From: Nocardia macrotermitis
GTDB taxonomy: Bacteria > Actinomycetota > Actinomycetes > Mycobacteriales > Mycobacteriaceae
Assembly: GCF_009604405.1 (NCBI RefSeq)
Contig: NZ_WEGK01000028.1
Coordinates: 1 to 58,566, forward strand
Direction of reading: 5' to 3'
DNA: 58,566 nt
Part shown: piece after piece, positions 24,894 through 33,202 of the stretch
Layout: each line of letters starts with the position of its first letter
Position numbering within the stretch: the first letter of the stretch is position 1
Notes under the pieces: model-generated
The model's database searches: none
Told to the model about the DNA's origin: nothing
The model's input: the letters and a program-made list of their open reading frames with translations, nothing else
Translations under genes and position numbers: made by a program

Positions 24894-24925
24894 AAACCCA
24901 CGGGTTCAACAGAACCCGTGGGTTT
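24894..24925 (-). terminator. Rho-independent terminator for the aldo/keto reductase unit
   Basis: The 13-bp perfect arms aaacccacgggtt (24894-24906) and aacccgtgggttt (24913-24925) flank a 6-base loop. Read on the minus strand the stem ends in a run of five T, a textbook terminator for the unit whose last stop is at 24957. Confidence 0.9.
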
Positions 24926-24956
24926 GCGATGTTGTACATCATCGGCGTTCGGCCGG

Positions 24957-25857
24957 CTACATGTCGTGCTCCCAGCTCCCGCGCGTGTCCACCCCTGTGG
25001 CGTCTGCCAGCGCCTCGAGCTCCGCGATCTCCTCGTCCGCGAGTTCGACATCGCGAGCCCGCACCAACCCGTCGATGTAATCCGCCTTCGTGACCCCGAT
25101 GATCGGAGTGGTCCCCTTGGCGATGGCCCACGCGGTGGCGACGTTGGCTGCGGACGTGCCTCGGTCCTGGCCGATCGCCGCCAACCTGTCCGTCAGCTTC
25201 TGCAACCGGGGCAGGATCGCGTTGTACACGTCCGCCCGGCTGCTGCCCTCCGGCAACGGATGAGCGGGGTTGTACCTGCCGGTCAGCGCCCCTTGTTCGA
25301 GCACCATGTAGGAGAAGAACCGCACGTCGTGTTCGCGGCAGTAATCGAGAATGCCCGCGCGCTCGGAACTCCGGTACAACAGGCTGTAGTGATTCTGGAC
25401 CGCCTCCACCCGAAACCCGGCCTCGCCGAGAATCCGATCGGCGAGCGCGATCTCGTCCATATTGTGATTCGAGACGCCGACATGCTTGACCTTGCCGCTG
25501 CGCAACAGCGGAATCAGCCGCGGCGTCCAGCGGGCCACATCGGCGGGATTGTGGATCCAGTAGAGGTCCACGTAGTCGGTGCCCAGTCGGTCGAGGCTCT
25601 GCTCCAACATGTCCGCGACCGGATCATCGCCGCCGCCCGCGACCTGCGGAGTGAATTTCGTCGACAGCTGATACTCGTTGCGGGCGTAGCCTTTCAGCGC
25701 CTGAGCCAGGACCGTCTCCGAACGTCCCATCCCATACACCACCGCGGTATCCCACAATGTGAACCCGCTCGATTGCGCCTTCTCCACGACCTCCCGCGGC
25801 CCGGCCTCGGTCAGCTCACTACCGAAATAGCCATCACCCGCCTCACCTACACGGCCG
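24957..25857 (-). pseudogene. Aldo/keto reductase, 5' end degraded
   Basis: From about 25830 to the stop the frame encodes a complete AKR barrel: catalytic Asp and Tyr in LWDTAVVYGMG, Lys in LSTKFTP, His in YWIHNP, then KHVGVSNHN, QNHYSLLY and a C-terminal GSWEHDM. The normal first beta-strand (about 25-30 residues before GYFGSEL) is missing: the upstream in-frame sequence (EFEPILGRGAGFGRVGEAG) does not match the family and has no ATG or GTG start with a ribosome site. Only a TTG at 25970 is available. The rest is not disrupted and has its own terminator, so loss may be recent. A divergent N-terminus translated from TTG is the alternative. Confidence 0.6.
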
Positions 25858-26014
25858 AACCCGGCACCGCGTCCGAGGATCGGCTCAAACTCCTCGCCAG
25901 CTGGGCAGCCACGCAGGCTCGGGCGACTGAGTCGACCCAGCCCGGGTCGCCCTGATCCCTTGTGGCTCAAAATGATTGAGTAACCACTCGGATCTGGCCT
26001 CCCCGAACACGGCC

Positions 26015-26293
26015 CTAACGCCGCTTGCGGGCATACGTCATGCGCGTGATGACCACCGGCCCCTGCCAACCGCAGGGCTGCCCGCAGGTCGCGATGGTCT
26101 CCGAATCGCTGCTGCCGTCGGAGTATGTATGCGCGAGATGTGCTGCGGTGGCGTGATATCCGCACTGCGGGCACTTGCCGAAGTAGTCCAGGATCTCGGT
26201 GACCGTGGAGTGGATCGGCGAGCGCGGCGCGCTGGTGTGGCCGGTGCGGAGGCTGAGGCGCCGGGCCTGCGGGTTGAATTCGACGGTTGTCAT
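26015..26293 (-). CDS. Small zinc-ribbon-like hypothetical protein
   Basis: This 92-residue protein has two cysteine pairs, C-P-Q-C-G (about residue 41) and C-G-Q-P-C-G (about 70), each followed by aromatic residues, as in a treble-clef or zinc-ribbon. The segment VTEILDYFGKCPQCGYHATA suggests a folded metal site, and the C-terminus is basic (ARKRR). The ATG has tggagttacc upstream. It lies 33 bp after the dehydrogenase gene on the same strand and so shares its promoter. I do not recognise the family; nucleic acid or protein binding is possible. Confidence 0.75.
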   Translation of the reverse strand: MTTVEFNPQARRLSLRTGHTSAPRSPIHSTVTEILDYFGKCPQCGYHATAAHLAHTYSDGSSDSETIATCGQPCGWQGPVVITRMTYARKRR

Positions 26294-26326
26294 GGTAACT
26301 CCAGGTGAATGAAAACTGCTGGTGTG

Positions 26327-27214
26327 TCAGGGATTTCGGGAACGATCCACCCAGCGGGCGATATCGGTCTGGTCGGCCGCCGGATCCAGTTCGGCGGCGG
26401 CGCGACTCCACAGTTCGACGGCCTGTTCGCCCAGCGTCGCGGGCACGCCGACCGAACGCGCCATCTCCGTCGCGATCCGCATGTCCTTGAGCATGAGCGC
26501 CAGGGCGAATCCGGAGTCGTAGGTCTCGGGCAGGATGTTCTGCGGAAACTTCAGTTCGGTTGCGGCACTGCGGCCGCTCGCGGCATTGATCGTCTCGACG
26601 ATGACGCCCGGGTCGACACCGAACCGGCGGCCGGCGGCCACCCCTTCGGCCGCGGCCAGCAGATTCGTGGCCGCGAGCAGATTGTTGATCGCCTTCACCG
26701 CATGCCCGGCCCCGGTCTCGCCGACGTGCCGGACCTTACCCAGCGGCGCGAGGATCGGCCGCACCGCCGCGAGCGCGTCCTCGGGCCCACCGGCCATGAT
26801 CGTCAACGTCCCCGCCTCGGCACCCTTCACGCCACCGGACACCGGCGCGTCCAGCAGCGGAATTCCGCGTTCGGCCAAGGCGGAGGCCAACTTTCGCGTC
26901 GATTCGGGTTCCGAGGAACTCATATCGATCACGGGGGTGCCCGGCTTCAGCGCGTCCAGTAGCGCCGCATCGCCGAGCACGGCCTCCACGACCCGGGAGC
27001 TGGGCAGCATGAGGATGACGTAACCGACGCCCGACACCGCCTCGGCCGCCGTGACGGCCGCGCGCCCGCCCGCCGCGACCAGTTCCGCCCGTGCCGCCTC
27101 GACCGGGTCGAAGCCGACGATCTCGAATCCGGCGGCGACCAACCGCCGGGACATGCGCGAGCCCATCGTGCCCAGGCCGATGAATGCGATACGGTCCATG
27201 GTCTGCTCACTCAC
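26327..27214 (-). CDS. NAD(P)-dependent beta-hydroxyacid dehydrogenase (3-hydroxyisobutyrate dehydrogenase family)
   Basis: The GTG at 27214 follows aaggagtcgatc and gives 295 residues. The N-terminal Rossmann motif is FIGLGTMGSRMSRRL, the substrate loop is LDAPVSGGVKGAEAGTL, and the catalytic Lys174 and Asn178 are in GHAVKAINN. The enzyme oxidises a beta-hydroxyacid (3-hydroxyisobutyrate, tartronate semialdehyde-type) with NAD(P)+. It is the first gene of a short unit with the zinc-ribbon protein and the aldo/keto reductase, and has the shared 15-bp dyad 39 bp upstream. Confidence 0.9.
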   Translation of the reverse strand: MSEQTMDRIAFIGLGTMGSRMSRRLVAAGFEIVGFDPVEAARAELVAAGGRAAVTAAEAVSGVGYVILMLPSSRVVEAVLGDAALLDALKPGTPVIDMSSSEPESTRKLASALAERGIPLLDAPVSGGVKGAEAGTLTIMAGGPEDALAAVRPILAPLGKVRHVGETGAGHAVKAINNLLAATNLLAAAEGVAAGRRFGVDPGVIVETINAASGRSAATELKFPQNILPETYDSGFALALMLKDMRIATEMARSVGVPATLGEQAVELWSRAAAELDPAADQTDIARWVDRSRNP

Positions 27215-27252
27215 GATCGACTCCTTCCCCGATACTTTGGTTCTATCATGCT

Positions 27253-27267
27253 GAGAATCAGATTCTC
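27253..27267 (-). promoter_or_regulatory. Perfect 15-bp operator candidate GAGAATC-N-GATTCTC
   Basis: The perfect 7-bp arms (27253-27259, 27261-27267) sit between a ttgtta-like -35 and a catgat-like -10 on the minus strand, which is a classic repressor position. It may also act on the divergent TetR gene starting at 27373. Confidence 0.65.
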
Positions 27268-27330
27268 GCTAACAAGAGCTTAGCTTCTCGACGGCGATGG
27301 TGGGTGCGTCTTGTGACGTCGGTGCGATAG

Positions 27331-27348
27331 ACCTACTGTTGAGTCGGT
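27331..27348. promoter_or_regulatory. Candidate TetR operator acctact-N4-agtcggt
   Basis: The arms at 27331-27337 and 27342-27348 match at 6 of 7 positions. The site lies 25 bp before the TetR start, the usual autoregulation position, and resembles the perfect dyad at 9346-9369. Confidence 0.5.
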
Positions 27349-27372
27349 AAGTTCGCCGAGCTAAGGAGATCC

Positions 27373-27987
27373 GTGCCCGGTCGCGAGCCCTCCCGGCCTT
27401 ATCAGGCGCTGCTCGCCAAGGGTGAGCAGCGACGTTCGCGGATCCTCGTGGTCGCGCAACGCCTGCTCACCCGCTACGGCTGGCGCAACACCACGCTCGC
27501 CCAGATCGCGGAGAAGGCGGGCGTGACCCGCGCCGGACTGCTGCACCACTTCGAATCCAAGGATCAACTGCTGCGCGCGGTGCTCGACGCGCGCGACGAG
27601 GACGACGAACAGCACGCCGACCTGGGCGGCGACGTCATCGCGGAGATCGAGAACGTGGTCGAGCGTTTCCGTCGCGCACCCGATCTGATCGGCATGTACA
27701 CCGTGCTGCTGGCCGAGAATCTCGATCCGGACGCGCCGTTGCGGGATCGCCTGCTCGATCGGCACCGGGCCGGTCTGGACGTCATCGCCGAGGGTATCCG
27801 GCGAGGTCAGCGCACCGGCAGGTTCCGCGCGGACATCGATCCGGTGGTGAAGGCCATCGAGGTTTCCGCCTTCCTCAGCGGGATGGAAACGACCTGGCTG
27901 CTGGACCCCTCGGTGCCGCTGGACCGGGTGTTCCGCGACTACGCGCGGGCGCTCGCGCGCGAACTCATGCCCGCGGATCCGTGCTGA
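27373..27987 (+). CDS. TetR family transcriptional regulator
   Basis: A GTG start with ctaaggagatcc upstream gives 204 residues. The HTH region is ILVVAQRLLTRYGWRNTTLA then QIAEKAGVTRAGLLHHFESK, at about 22-62, followed by the helical effector domain. The gene is divergent from the 3-hydroxyacid dehydrogenase gene; two dyads lie between them (27253-27267 and 27331-27348). It is a good candidate for regulating itself and the neighbouring minus-strand unit, and perhaps the other genes that carry the GAGAA-N5-TTCTC site. Confidence 0.9.
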   Translation: MPGREPSRPYQALLAKGEQRRSRILVVAQRLLTRYGWRNTTLAQIAEKAGVTRAGLLHHFESKDQLLRAVLDARDEDDEQHADLGGDVIAEIENVVERFRRAPDLIGMYTVLLAENLDPDAPLRDRLLDRHRAGLDVIAEGIRRGQRTGRFRADIDPVVKAIEVSAFLSGMETTWLLDPSVPLDRVFRDYARALARELMPADPC

Positions 27988-28044
27988 ACGGCTCGATGAA
28001 TCGGCTGTCCGGGTTACTTCCGCAGAATTTTGATGGGGTATAGA

Positions 28045-28059
28045 GAGAGGATGATTCTC
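28045..28059 (+). promoter_or_regulatory. Weaker copy of the 15-bp dyad before LysR gene
   Basis: It reads GAGAGGATGATTCTC, with four of five arm pairs and the TGATTCTC half shared with the sites at 24748 and 27253. It lies 107 bp before the LysR start, in the 178-bp gap after the TetR gene. Confidence 0.4.
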
Positions 28060-28165
28060 GCCGGAGGTCCGGTCCGCGGCTAACATCAGGAAATCTGATG
28101 GTGTCGACGACCGGATGCCGGTTCGTGATCCCCTCGTCTCGACAACGCCCCGGCAGGAGCAGCGC

Positions 28166-29134
28166 ATGGATCTCAAACAGCTCAAGGCGCTGGTCACCGT
28201 CGCCGAGGTGGGCAGCGTGACCCGCGCCGCGGAACTGCTGCACCTGGTCCAGCCCGCCGTGACCCGCCAGATCCGCACGCTGGAACACGAATTGGGCGTG
28301 GAACTGTTCGAACGCAGCCACACCGGCATGCGTCTGACCGACGCGGGCGCGGTGATGGTCGAGCGGGCCGGGCGCGCGCTGCGGGAGCTGGGCCGGGCGC
28401 GCGCGGAGATCACCCCGCCGCCGGGTGTGGTGGGCGGATCGGTGACTGTCGGGCTGCTGGAGAGTTCGGTCGATCTGATCGCCGGGCGGCTGACCACGGC
28501 GGTGCTGAACGGCTATCCCGGTATCGAATTGCGTATTCTCACAGCGTATTCCGGCCATCTGCAACGCTGGATGGACGACGGCGACCTGGATCTGAGCCTG
28601 CTGTACAACCTGTCCGATTCGCCGTCGCTGAATGTTGCGCCACTGGTCAGCGAGCAGCTGTGGGCCGTGGCCACCGCCGATGCCGGACTGTCCGCGGATC
28701 GCCCGGTCACGCTGGCCGAGTTGGCGGCGCATCCGGTGGTGATGCCGTCGTCCGGGCATGCGCTGCGGGTGCTGATCGATGCGGCCGCGGCGAAGGCCGA
28801 CGTGGTCTTCGACATCGGCGTGCAGACCAATTCGATGCAGCTACAGAAGTTGCTCGTCCTGGACGGGCACGGCTGGACGATTCTGCCCGCGGCCGGGATC
28901 GTCGCGGATGTGGCTGCGGGGCGGTTGAGCGCAGCGCCGTTGCGGCAGCCCGAGATTCGGCGATCGATCGTGCTGGGGATGCCGCGCAACGGCCGGATGC
29001 CCGCCGCCGTGGACATCGTCGCGCAGGAGCTCGCGCGGGCGATGCGCACCGCCGTGTCCGAGGGCGGCTGGCTCTCGGCGCAATGGCACGGCGATCCGGA
29101 CGCGATCGAGCCGATGCCTCCGCGCCGGACGTGA
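28166..29134 (+). CDS. LysR family transcriptional regulator
   Basis: The ATG at 28166 with caggagcagcgc upstream gives 322 residues. The N-terminal winged HTH is LKALVTVAEVGSVTRAAELL then HLVQPAVTRQIRTLEHELG, and the linker helix and RTDAG-like FERSHTGMRLTDAG follow. The rest is the periplasmic-binding-protein-like effector domain. It is followed by the exported glycine-zipper genes and the ALDH gene on the same strand, but its targets are not evident. LysR proteins usually need a small-molecule coinducer from the pathway. Confidence 0.9.
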   Translation: MDLKQLKALVTVAEVGSVTRAAELLHLVQPAVTRQIRTLEHELGVELFERSHTGMRLTDAGAVMVERAGRALRELGRARAEITPPPGVVGGSVTVGLLESSVDLIAGRLTTAVLNGYPGIELRILTAYSGHLQRWMDDGDLDLSLLYNLSDSPSLNVAPLVSEQLWAVATADAGLSADRPVTLAELAAHPVVMPSSGHALRVLIDAAAAKADVVFDIGVQTNSMQLQKLLVLDGHGWTILPAAGIVADVAAGRLSAAPLRQPEIRRSIVLGMPRNGRMPAAVDIVAQELARAMRTAVSEGGWLSAQWHGDPDAIEPMPPRRT

Positions 29135-29232
29135 GGTGATCGCACCTGGTGATCGCGTGGGGGCGGGCATGCCGATCTCGTATGGGTGCATAGCAATTTT
29201 TCATTTTTCAAACGCACGGCTCATCGCTCATT

Positions 29233-29251
29233 ATTCTCCGTGTCAGAGAAT
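29233..29251. promoter_or_regulatory. Dyad attctc-N7-gagaat before the exported protein gene
   Basis: The perfect 6-bp arms lie 45 bp upstream of the ATG at 29296, in an AT-richer stretch. The arms have the inverse order (TTCTC-N7-GAGAA) of the shared 15-bp operator, so a different protein may bind. Confidence 0.4.
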
Positions 29252-29295
29252 CTCATTTCCACCTTTGTTCGCACGCACGATGAGGACCTGCGACG

Positions 29296-29805
29296 ATGTA
29301 TCACATTTCTCGAGCCACCGCCATGGCCGCAATGATATTCGCGGCGACAGTGATCTCCGCGGGCGTTGCGAACGCCGACGCGGTGAATCCGGTGCAACCT
29401 GCGGCGGAACCCAATCCGGCGGCTCCCGCCGATAATTCACCACAGGCCGCGCCGGTTGATCCGGGCGCGGAATATCTCAAGGCATTCGACGGTATCGCGG
29501 GGACCTTCTCGAACGACTCCACCCTCGGGCGCGTCGTCGGGACCACCGCCGGTGTCCTGGTCGGATGCCCGGTCGGGGCGGTGACCGGCGGCACGCTGTT
29601 CATCCCCATCGCGCCGCTCACCCCGGTCGGAATCGTCGGCGGCTGCCTGATCGGCGCGGCCGCGCTGGGATTCGTCGGCGGCACGGTCGGCAGTATCATC
29701 TCCGGATCTCCCGCGACCATGAACGCATTGACACAGCAATATCAGTCGTTGCATTCCAAAGGTCTGATCGCCGCACCGGTTCCGGTCCAGAACAGCGCGC
29801 CGTGA
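29296..29805 (+). CDS. Exported glycine-zipper protein
   Basis: This 169-residue protein starts with a signal peptide (MAAMIFAATVISAGVANA, cleavage probably after ANA or ADA near residue 28). A Pro/Ala-rich linker follows, then a hydrophobic glycine-rich block from about 85 to 140 with GCPVGAVTGGTL and GGCLIGAAALGFVGGTVGSI. The Gly-x3-Gly spacing and two Cys suggest a membrane-inserting or oligomerising glycine-zipper hairpin, perhaps with a disulphide. The next gene encodes a paralogue with the same block. Location is outside the cytoplasm, in the cell envelope. Function is unknown; channel or mycomembrane proteins are possible. Confidence 0.82.
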   Translation: MYHISRATAMAAMIFAATVISAGVANADAVNPVQPAAEPNPAAPADNSPQAAPVDPGAEYLKAFDGIAGTFSNDSTLGRVVGTTAGVLVGCPVGAVTGGTLFIPIAPLTPVGIVGGCLIGAAALGFVGGTVGSIISGSPATMNALTQQYQSLHSKGLIAAPVPVQNSAP

Positions 29806-29842
29806 ATTTCGTTTTCCGTCCGATTTCCGAACTATCGATACT

Positions 29843-30604
29843 GTGAGTGAAAAGATGACATTCAAAAATCGCGGAGCGGCGGTAACCGCATTGACCGCCA
29901 TGGCGGTGGTCGCGGCGGCGGGCGTCGCGAATGCCGAAACCGCCGTGCCGGCCGGTCCGGCGGCGTCACCCAGCATCGCCACCGAGGTCGCGCCCGGCGT
30001 GCGATACAGCGATGATCCGGCTACCGGTCTGGCCGTGCTGCGCACGCCGATCGGGACGGTGGCGATGCAGGGCGGGCAGTTCGGCTTCCAGGATCCGGCC
30101 GGGCACACCGTCGCGGGGACGGCCATCCCGGCGGCCGCACCTTCGGTGGAATCGACTGTGGCGCATACTGTTCCCGTTCAGGTCGCCGCGGCGCCGGTCG
30201 TCGCGCAGCCTGCCCAACCCGCGGCCGCTCCGGCTCCGCAGTCCGATGACGTGATGTCGGATCTGAATCAGGCTGTGGAAGCGGCGAATCCGCACATGGG
30301 TATGGCGATGGGCGTGGGCGCGCTGGCCGGTTCGGTGATCGGCGCGGCCATCGGCTGCCCGTTCGGCGTCGCGACCGGCGGAACGCTGATGGCGTTGGCG
30401 ACCGCGGGCACCATGACGGTTCCGGCCTTCGCCGCCACCTGCCTGGTGGGTGCGGTCGCGGTCGGTGGTGTGGGTGCGATGGTAGGCGGTGTGGCACTTG
30501 CCATTCCGGTCGGCATCGCCGCGGGTGTGCAGACGTTCAACCAGTTGCAGGCCCAGCATCACGCGCCGCAAGCCGCGGCCCCGGCCGCTCCGGCAAAGGG
30601 CTGA
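29843..30604 (+). CDS. Exported glycine-zipper protein, paralogue of 29296 product
   Basis: It is 253 residues from the GTG at 29843, or 249 from the ATG at 29855. The signal peptide is AVTALTAMAVVAAAGVANA. Residues about 45-150 form a distinct region (GVRYSDDPATGLAVLRTPIG) that may fold as a small beta domain, then a Pro/Ala linker. The C-terminal block GCPFGVATGGTLMALA and ATCLVGAVAVGGVGAMVGG matches the upstream protein, including both Cys. It begins 37 bp after that gene and ends 8 bp before the ALDH start, so the three may be one transcript. A role in the envelope is inferred. Confidence 0.82.
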   Translation: MSEKMTFKNRGAAVTALTAMAVVAAAGVANAETAVPAGPAASPSIATEVAPGVRYSDDPATGLAVLRTPIGTVAMQGGQFGFQDPAGHTVAGTAIPAAAPSVESTVAHTVPVQVAAAPVVAQPAQPAAAPAPQSDDVMSDLNQAVEAANPHMGMAMGVGALAGSVIGAAIGCPFGVATGGTLMALATAGTMTVPAFAATCLVGAVAVGGVGAMVGGVALAIPVGIAAGVQTFNQLQAQHHAPQAAAPAAPAKG

Positions 30605-30612
30605 GCCGAACC

Positions 30613-32103
30613 GTGACCGAGGTGCGGACCTATCCGATGTTCATCGACGGGAAGGACCATTCGCCCAGTGGCGGCGAATGGTTCCCCAGCGACAACCCGT
30701 TTCTGGGCAGTGCGTGGGCACGGATCGCGAAGGGCGGCGTCGAGGATGTCGACGCCGCCGTCCGCGCCGCGGATCGCGCGCTGACCTCGGGACCCTGGCC
30801 GGAATACACCGCCACCCAACGCGGTGCGCTGCTCCGGAAATTGGGTGACGTGCTCGCCGAACACGCCGAGGAACTCGCCCATCTCGAGGTGCGCGACAAC
30901 GGCAAACTGTTCGCCGAGATGCACGCCCAGCTCAGCTATCTGCCGCAGTGGTTCTACTACTACGGCGGCCTGGCCGACAAGATCGAGGGCGCGGTCCTGC
31001 CGCTGGACAAGAAGGGCTACTTCGCCTACACCCGCAAGGAACCGATCGGCGTCGTCGGGATCATCACCCCGTGGAATTCGCCGCTGATGCTGCTGATCTG
31101 GAAACTTGCCCCGGCCCTGGCCGCGGGATGCACCGTCGTGGTGAAGCCCTCGGAGTTCACCTCGGCCTCCACGCTCGAGCTGATCCGCCTGTTCGACGCG
31201 GCCGGCCTGCCGCCGGGCGTCGTCAACGTGGTCACCGGATTCGGCGCGGACGTCGGATCGCCGCTGGTGGAACATCCGCTGGTGCGCAAGATCAGCTTCA
31301 CCGGATCCGACGGCACCGGCCGGTTCATCGGCGAGGCCGCCGCGCGCGATTTCAAGCACGTCGGGCTGGAACTCGGTGGGAAATCACCGAACATCGTCTT
31401 CGCGGACGCGGATCTGGACGCGGCGGTCAACGGTGTGGTGTCCGGCATCTTCGCGGCCACCGGGCAGACCTGTCTGGCCGGTTCGCGGCTGCTGGTCCAG
31501 GAGAGTATCCACGACGAATTCGTTTCTCGCGTGGTCGAATTGGCGCGCACCGCCCGGATGGGTGATCCGATGCTGGAGACCACGCAGGTAGGGCCGGTGA
31601 CTACCCCCGCGCAATACCGAAAGGTGTTGGAGTACATCGCGATCGCGAAAGCGGAAGGCGCGCGGGTGGTGTGCGGCGGTGGTCCGGCCGACGGGCCCGA
31701 ATGCGGCACCGGCGGCTGGTTCGTGCAGCCGACGATCCTCACCGGCGTCGACAACCGGATGCGGATCGCGCAGGAGGAGGTGTTCGGGCCGGTCCTGGCG
31801 GTGATCCCGTTCCGCGACGAGGATCATGCGGTCGAACTCGCCAACGATGTCCGATACGGTCTGGCCGCCGGGGTGTGGACCAGCGACACCGGTCGCGGCT
31901 TCCGGATGGCCGATCGCGTCCGTTCGGGCACGGTGTGGGTGAATACTTATCGGGCAGTGAGTTTCATGGCTCCGTTCGGCGGATTCAAGGATTCGGGTAT
32001 CGGGCGGGAGAACGGCAGCGCGGCCATCGAGGAATTCCTCGATACCAAGACCGTGTGGATCAATACCGGTGCGCCGGTGGGGAATCCGTTCGTCATACGG
32101 TGA
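30613..32103 (+). CDS. Aldehyde dehydrogenase family protein
   Basis: A GTG start gives 496 residues. The protein carries Asn155 in ITPWNSPLM, KISFTGSDGTGRFIG for cofactor binding, Glu253 in LELGGKSPN and Cys287 in GQTCLAGSRL, the complete ALDH active site. The gene starts 8 bp after the exported-protein gene, an unexpected pairing that may be only positional. The phosphotransferase gene follows after 17 bp, so the two probably act in one pathway. The substrate is unknown. Confidence 0.9.
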   Translation: MTEVRTYPMFIDGKDHSPSGGEWFPSDNPFLGSAWARIAKGGVEDVDAAVRAADRALTSGPWPEYTATQRGALLRKLGDVLAEHAEELAHLEVRDNGKLFAEMHAQLSYLPQWFYYYGGLADKIEGAVLPLDKKGYFAYTRKEPIGVVGIITPWNSPLMLLIWKLAPALAAGCTVVVKPSEFTSASTLELIRLFDAAGLPPGVVNVVTGFGADVGSPLVEHPLVRKISFTGSDGTGRFIGEAAARDFKHVGLELGGKSPNIVFADADLDAAVNGVVSGIFAATGQTCLAGSRLLVQESIHDEFVSRVVELARTARMGDPMLETTQVGPVTTPAQYRKVLEYIAIAKAEGARVVCGGGPADGPECGTGGWFVQPTILTGVDNRMRIAQEEVFGPVLAVIPFRDEDHAVELANDVRYGLAAGVWTSDTGRGFRMADRVRSGTVWVNTYRAVSFMAPFGGFKDSGIGRENGSAAIEEFLDTKTVWINTGAPVGNPFVIR

Positions 32104-32120
32104 GTCACGGTGGAGGGTGA

Positions 32121-33164
32121 GTGAGTTCGGATTCCGATACGCAGGTCGGCATCGCGGTCGGGCCGGTCGGACGGTGGCTGGCGGAGCGCGTGGAGCGGGC
32201 CGCGCCGCCGTTCGCCTACGCGCGGATCCTCGGCGGGCATTCGAATCTCACGTATCTGGTGACCGATCGCGACGGGCGGCGGTACGTGCTGCGCCGCCCG
32301 CCGGTCGGCCCGCTGCTCGCCACCGCGCACAATGTGATTCGCGAACACGATGTGATGCGGGCGGTGGCCGGTTCCGGCCTGCCGGTGCCGCGGATGCTCG
32401 GTGTGTGTGCCGACGAAAAGGTCACCGGCGCACCGTTTTACGTGATGGAGTACGTCGACGGCGTCGTGGTGGACTCGGCGGCCGACGCGGCGGAATTCCT
32501 GCCTTCGGCGCAGGCCCGTCAGCGAGCGGGGGAGGAGTTGATCGATGCCCTGGTGACCCTGCACGGCATCGATGTCGACCGAGCCGGACTCGGCGAATTG
32601 TCCCGTCGCGGTGGCTATCTCGGCCGTCAGCTGCGGCGCTGGTCCGAACAGTGGGCGGCGGCCGGGCTGGACGAACTGGCGGATATGACAGTCCTGCACG
32701 GCTGGCTCGTCGAACATCAGCCCGCCGAGACGACCCCGTGTCTGGTGCACGGTGATTTCCGGCTGGGCAATGCGCTGATCGAGCGCGACGGCCGCCTGCT
32801 GGCGGTGCTCGACTGGGAATTGTGCACTCTCGGTGAGGGATTGCTCGATCTGGCCTACTTCCTGCGGTCCTGGATGGTGCCGGATCTGCGGCCGGGATTC
32901 TCCCATCCACCCGGCCTGCTACCCGGGTTCGCCGATGGAGAGGATCTGATTCGGCGTTATGCCGAGCGTTCGGGGCGTTCGGTTGCCGATCTCGACTATT
33001 GGCGGGCGTTCACTGCCTGGCGATCCGCGGCGATCCTGGCGGGTGTGTACCGGCGTTATCTCGACGGGCAGCTGGGGGAGCGGCCCGAGAACTTGGAATC
33101 CTTTCGCGCCGAGGTGGTTTCGCGGATCCAGCAAGGGATCGACATCGCTCGTGCGATCGGGTGA
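32121..33164 (+). CDS. Phosphotransferase family protein (APH/FadE36-like kinase)
   Basis: The GTG at 32121 follows ggagggtga and gives 347 residues. It has GGHSNLTYLVTDRDGRRYVL (nucleotide-binding N-lobe), the catalytic loop LVHGDFRLGNALIERDG and AVLDWELCTLGEGLLDLAY with the metal-binding Asp. This close relative group is often encoded beside acyl-CoA dehydrogenases and is homologous to the kinase domain of ACAD10. A hydroxyacyl or CoA-pathway kinase role fits better than antibiotic resistance. It is the third kinase of this family in the window. Confidence 0.86.
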   Translation: MSSDSDTQVGIAVGPVGRWLAERVERAAPPFAYARILGGHSNLTYLVTDRDGRRYVLRRPPVGPLLATAHNVIREHDVMRAVAGSGLPVPRMLGVCADEKVTGAPFYVMEYVDGVVVDSAADAAEFLPSAQARQRAGEELIDALVTLHGIDVDRAGLGELSRRGGYLGRQLRRWSEQWAAAGLDELADMTVLHGWLVEHQPAETTPCLVHGDFRLGNALIERDGRLLAVLDWELCTLGEGLLDLAYFLRSWMVPDLRPGFSHPPGLLPGFADGEDLIRRYAERSGRSVADLDYWRAFTAWRSAAILAGVYRRYLDGQLGERPENLESFRAEVVSRIQQGIDIARAIG

Positions 33165-33202
33165 TCAGCGGGCTCGGGACGCGGCTCGACCGCCGGAACC
33201 CT

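Noticed and set aside
14698..33164. Aminoglycoside resistance genes
   Set aside because: The three APH-like proteins lie within CoA catabolic units and match the FadE36/ACAD10-linked group; resistance is not supported.
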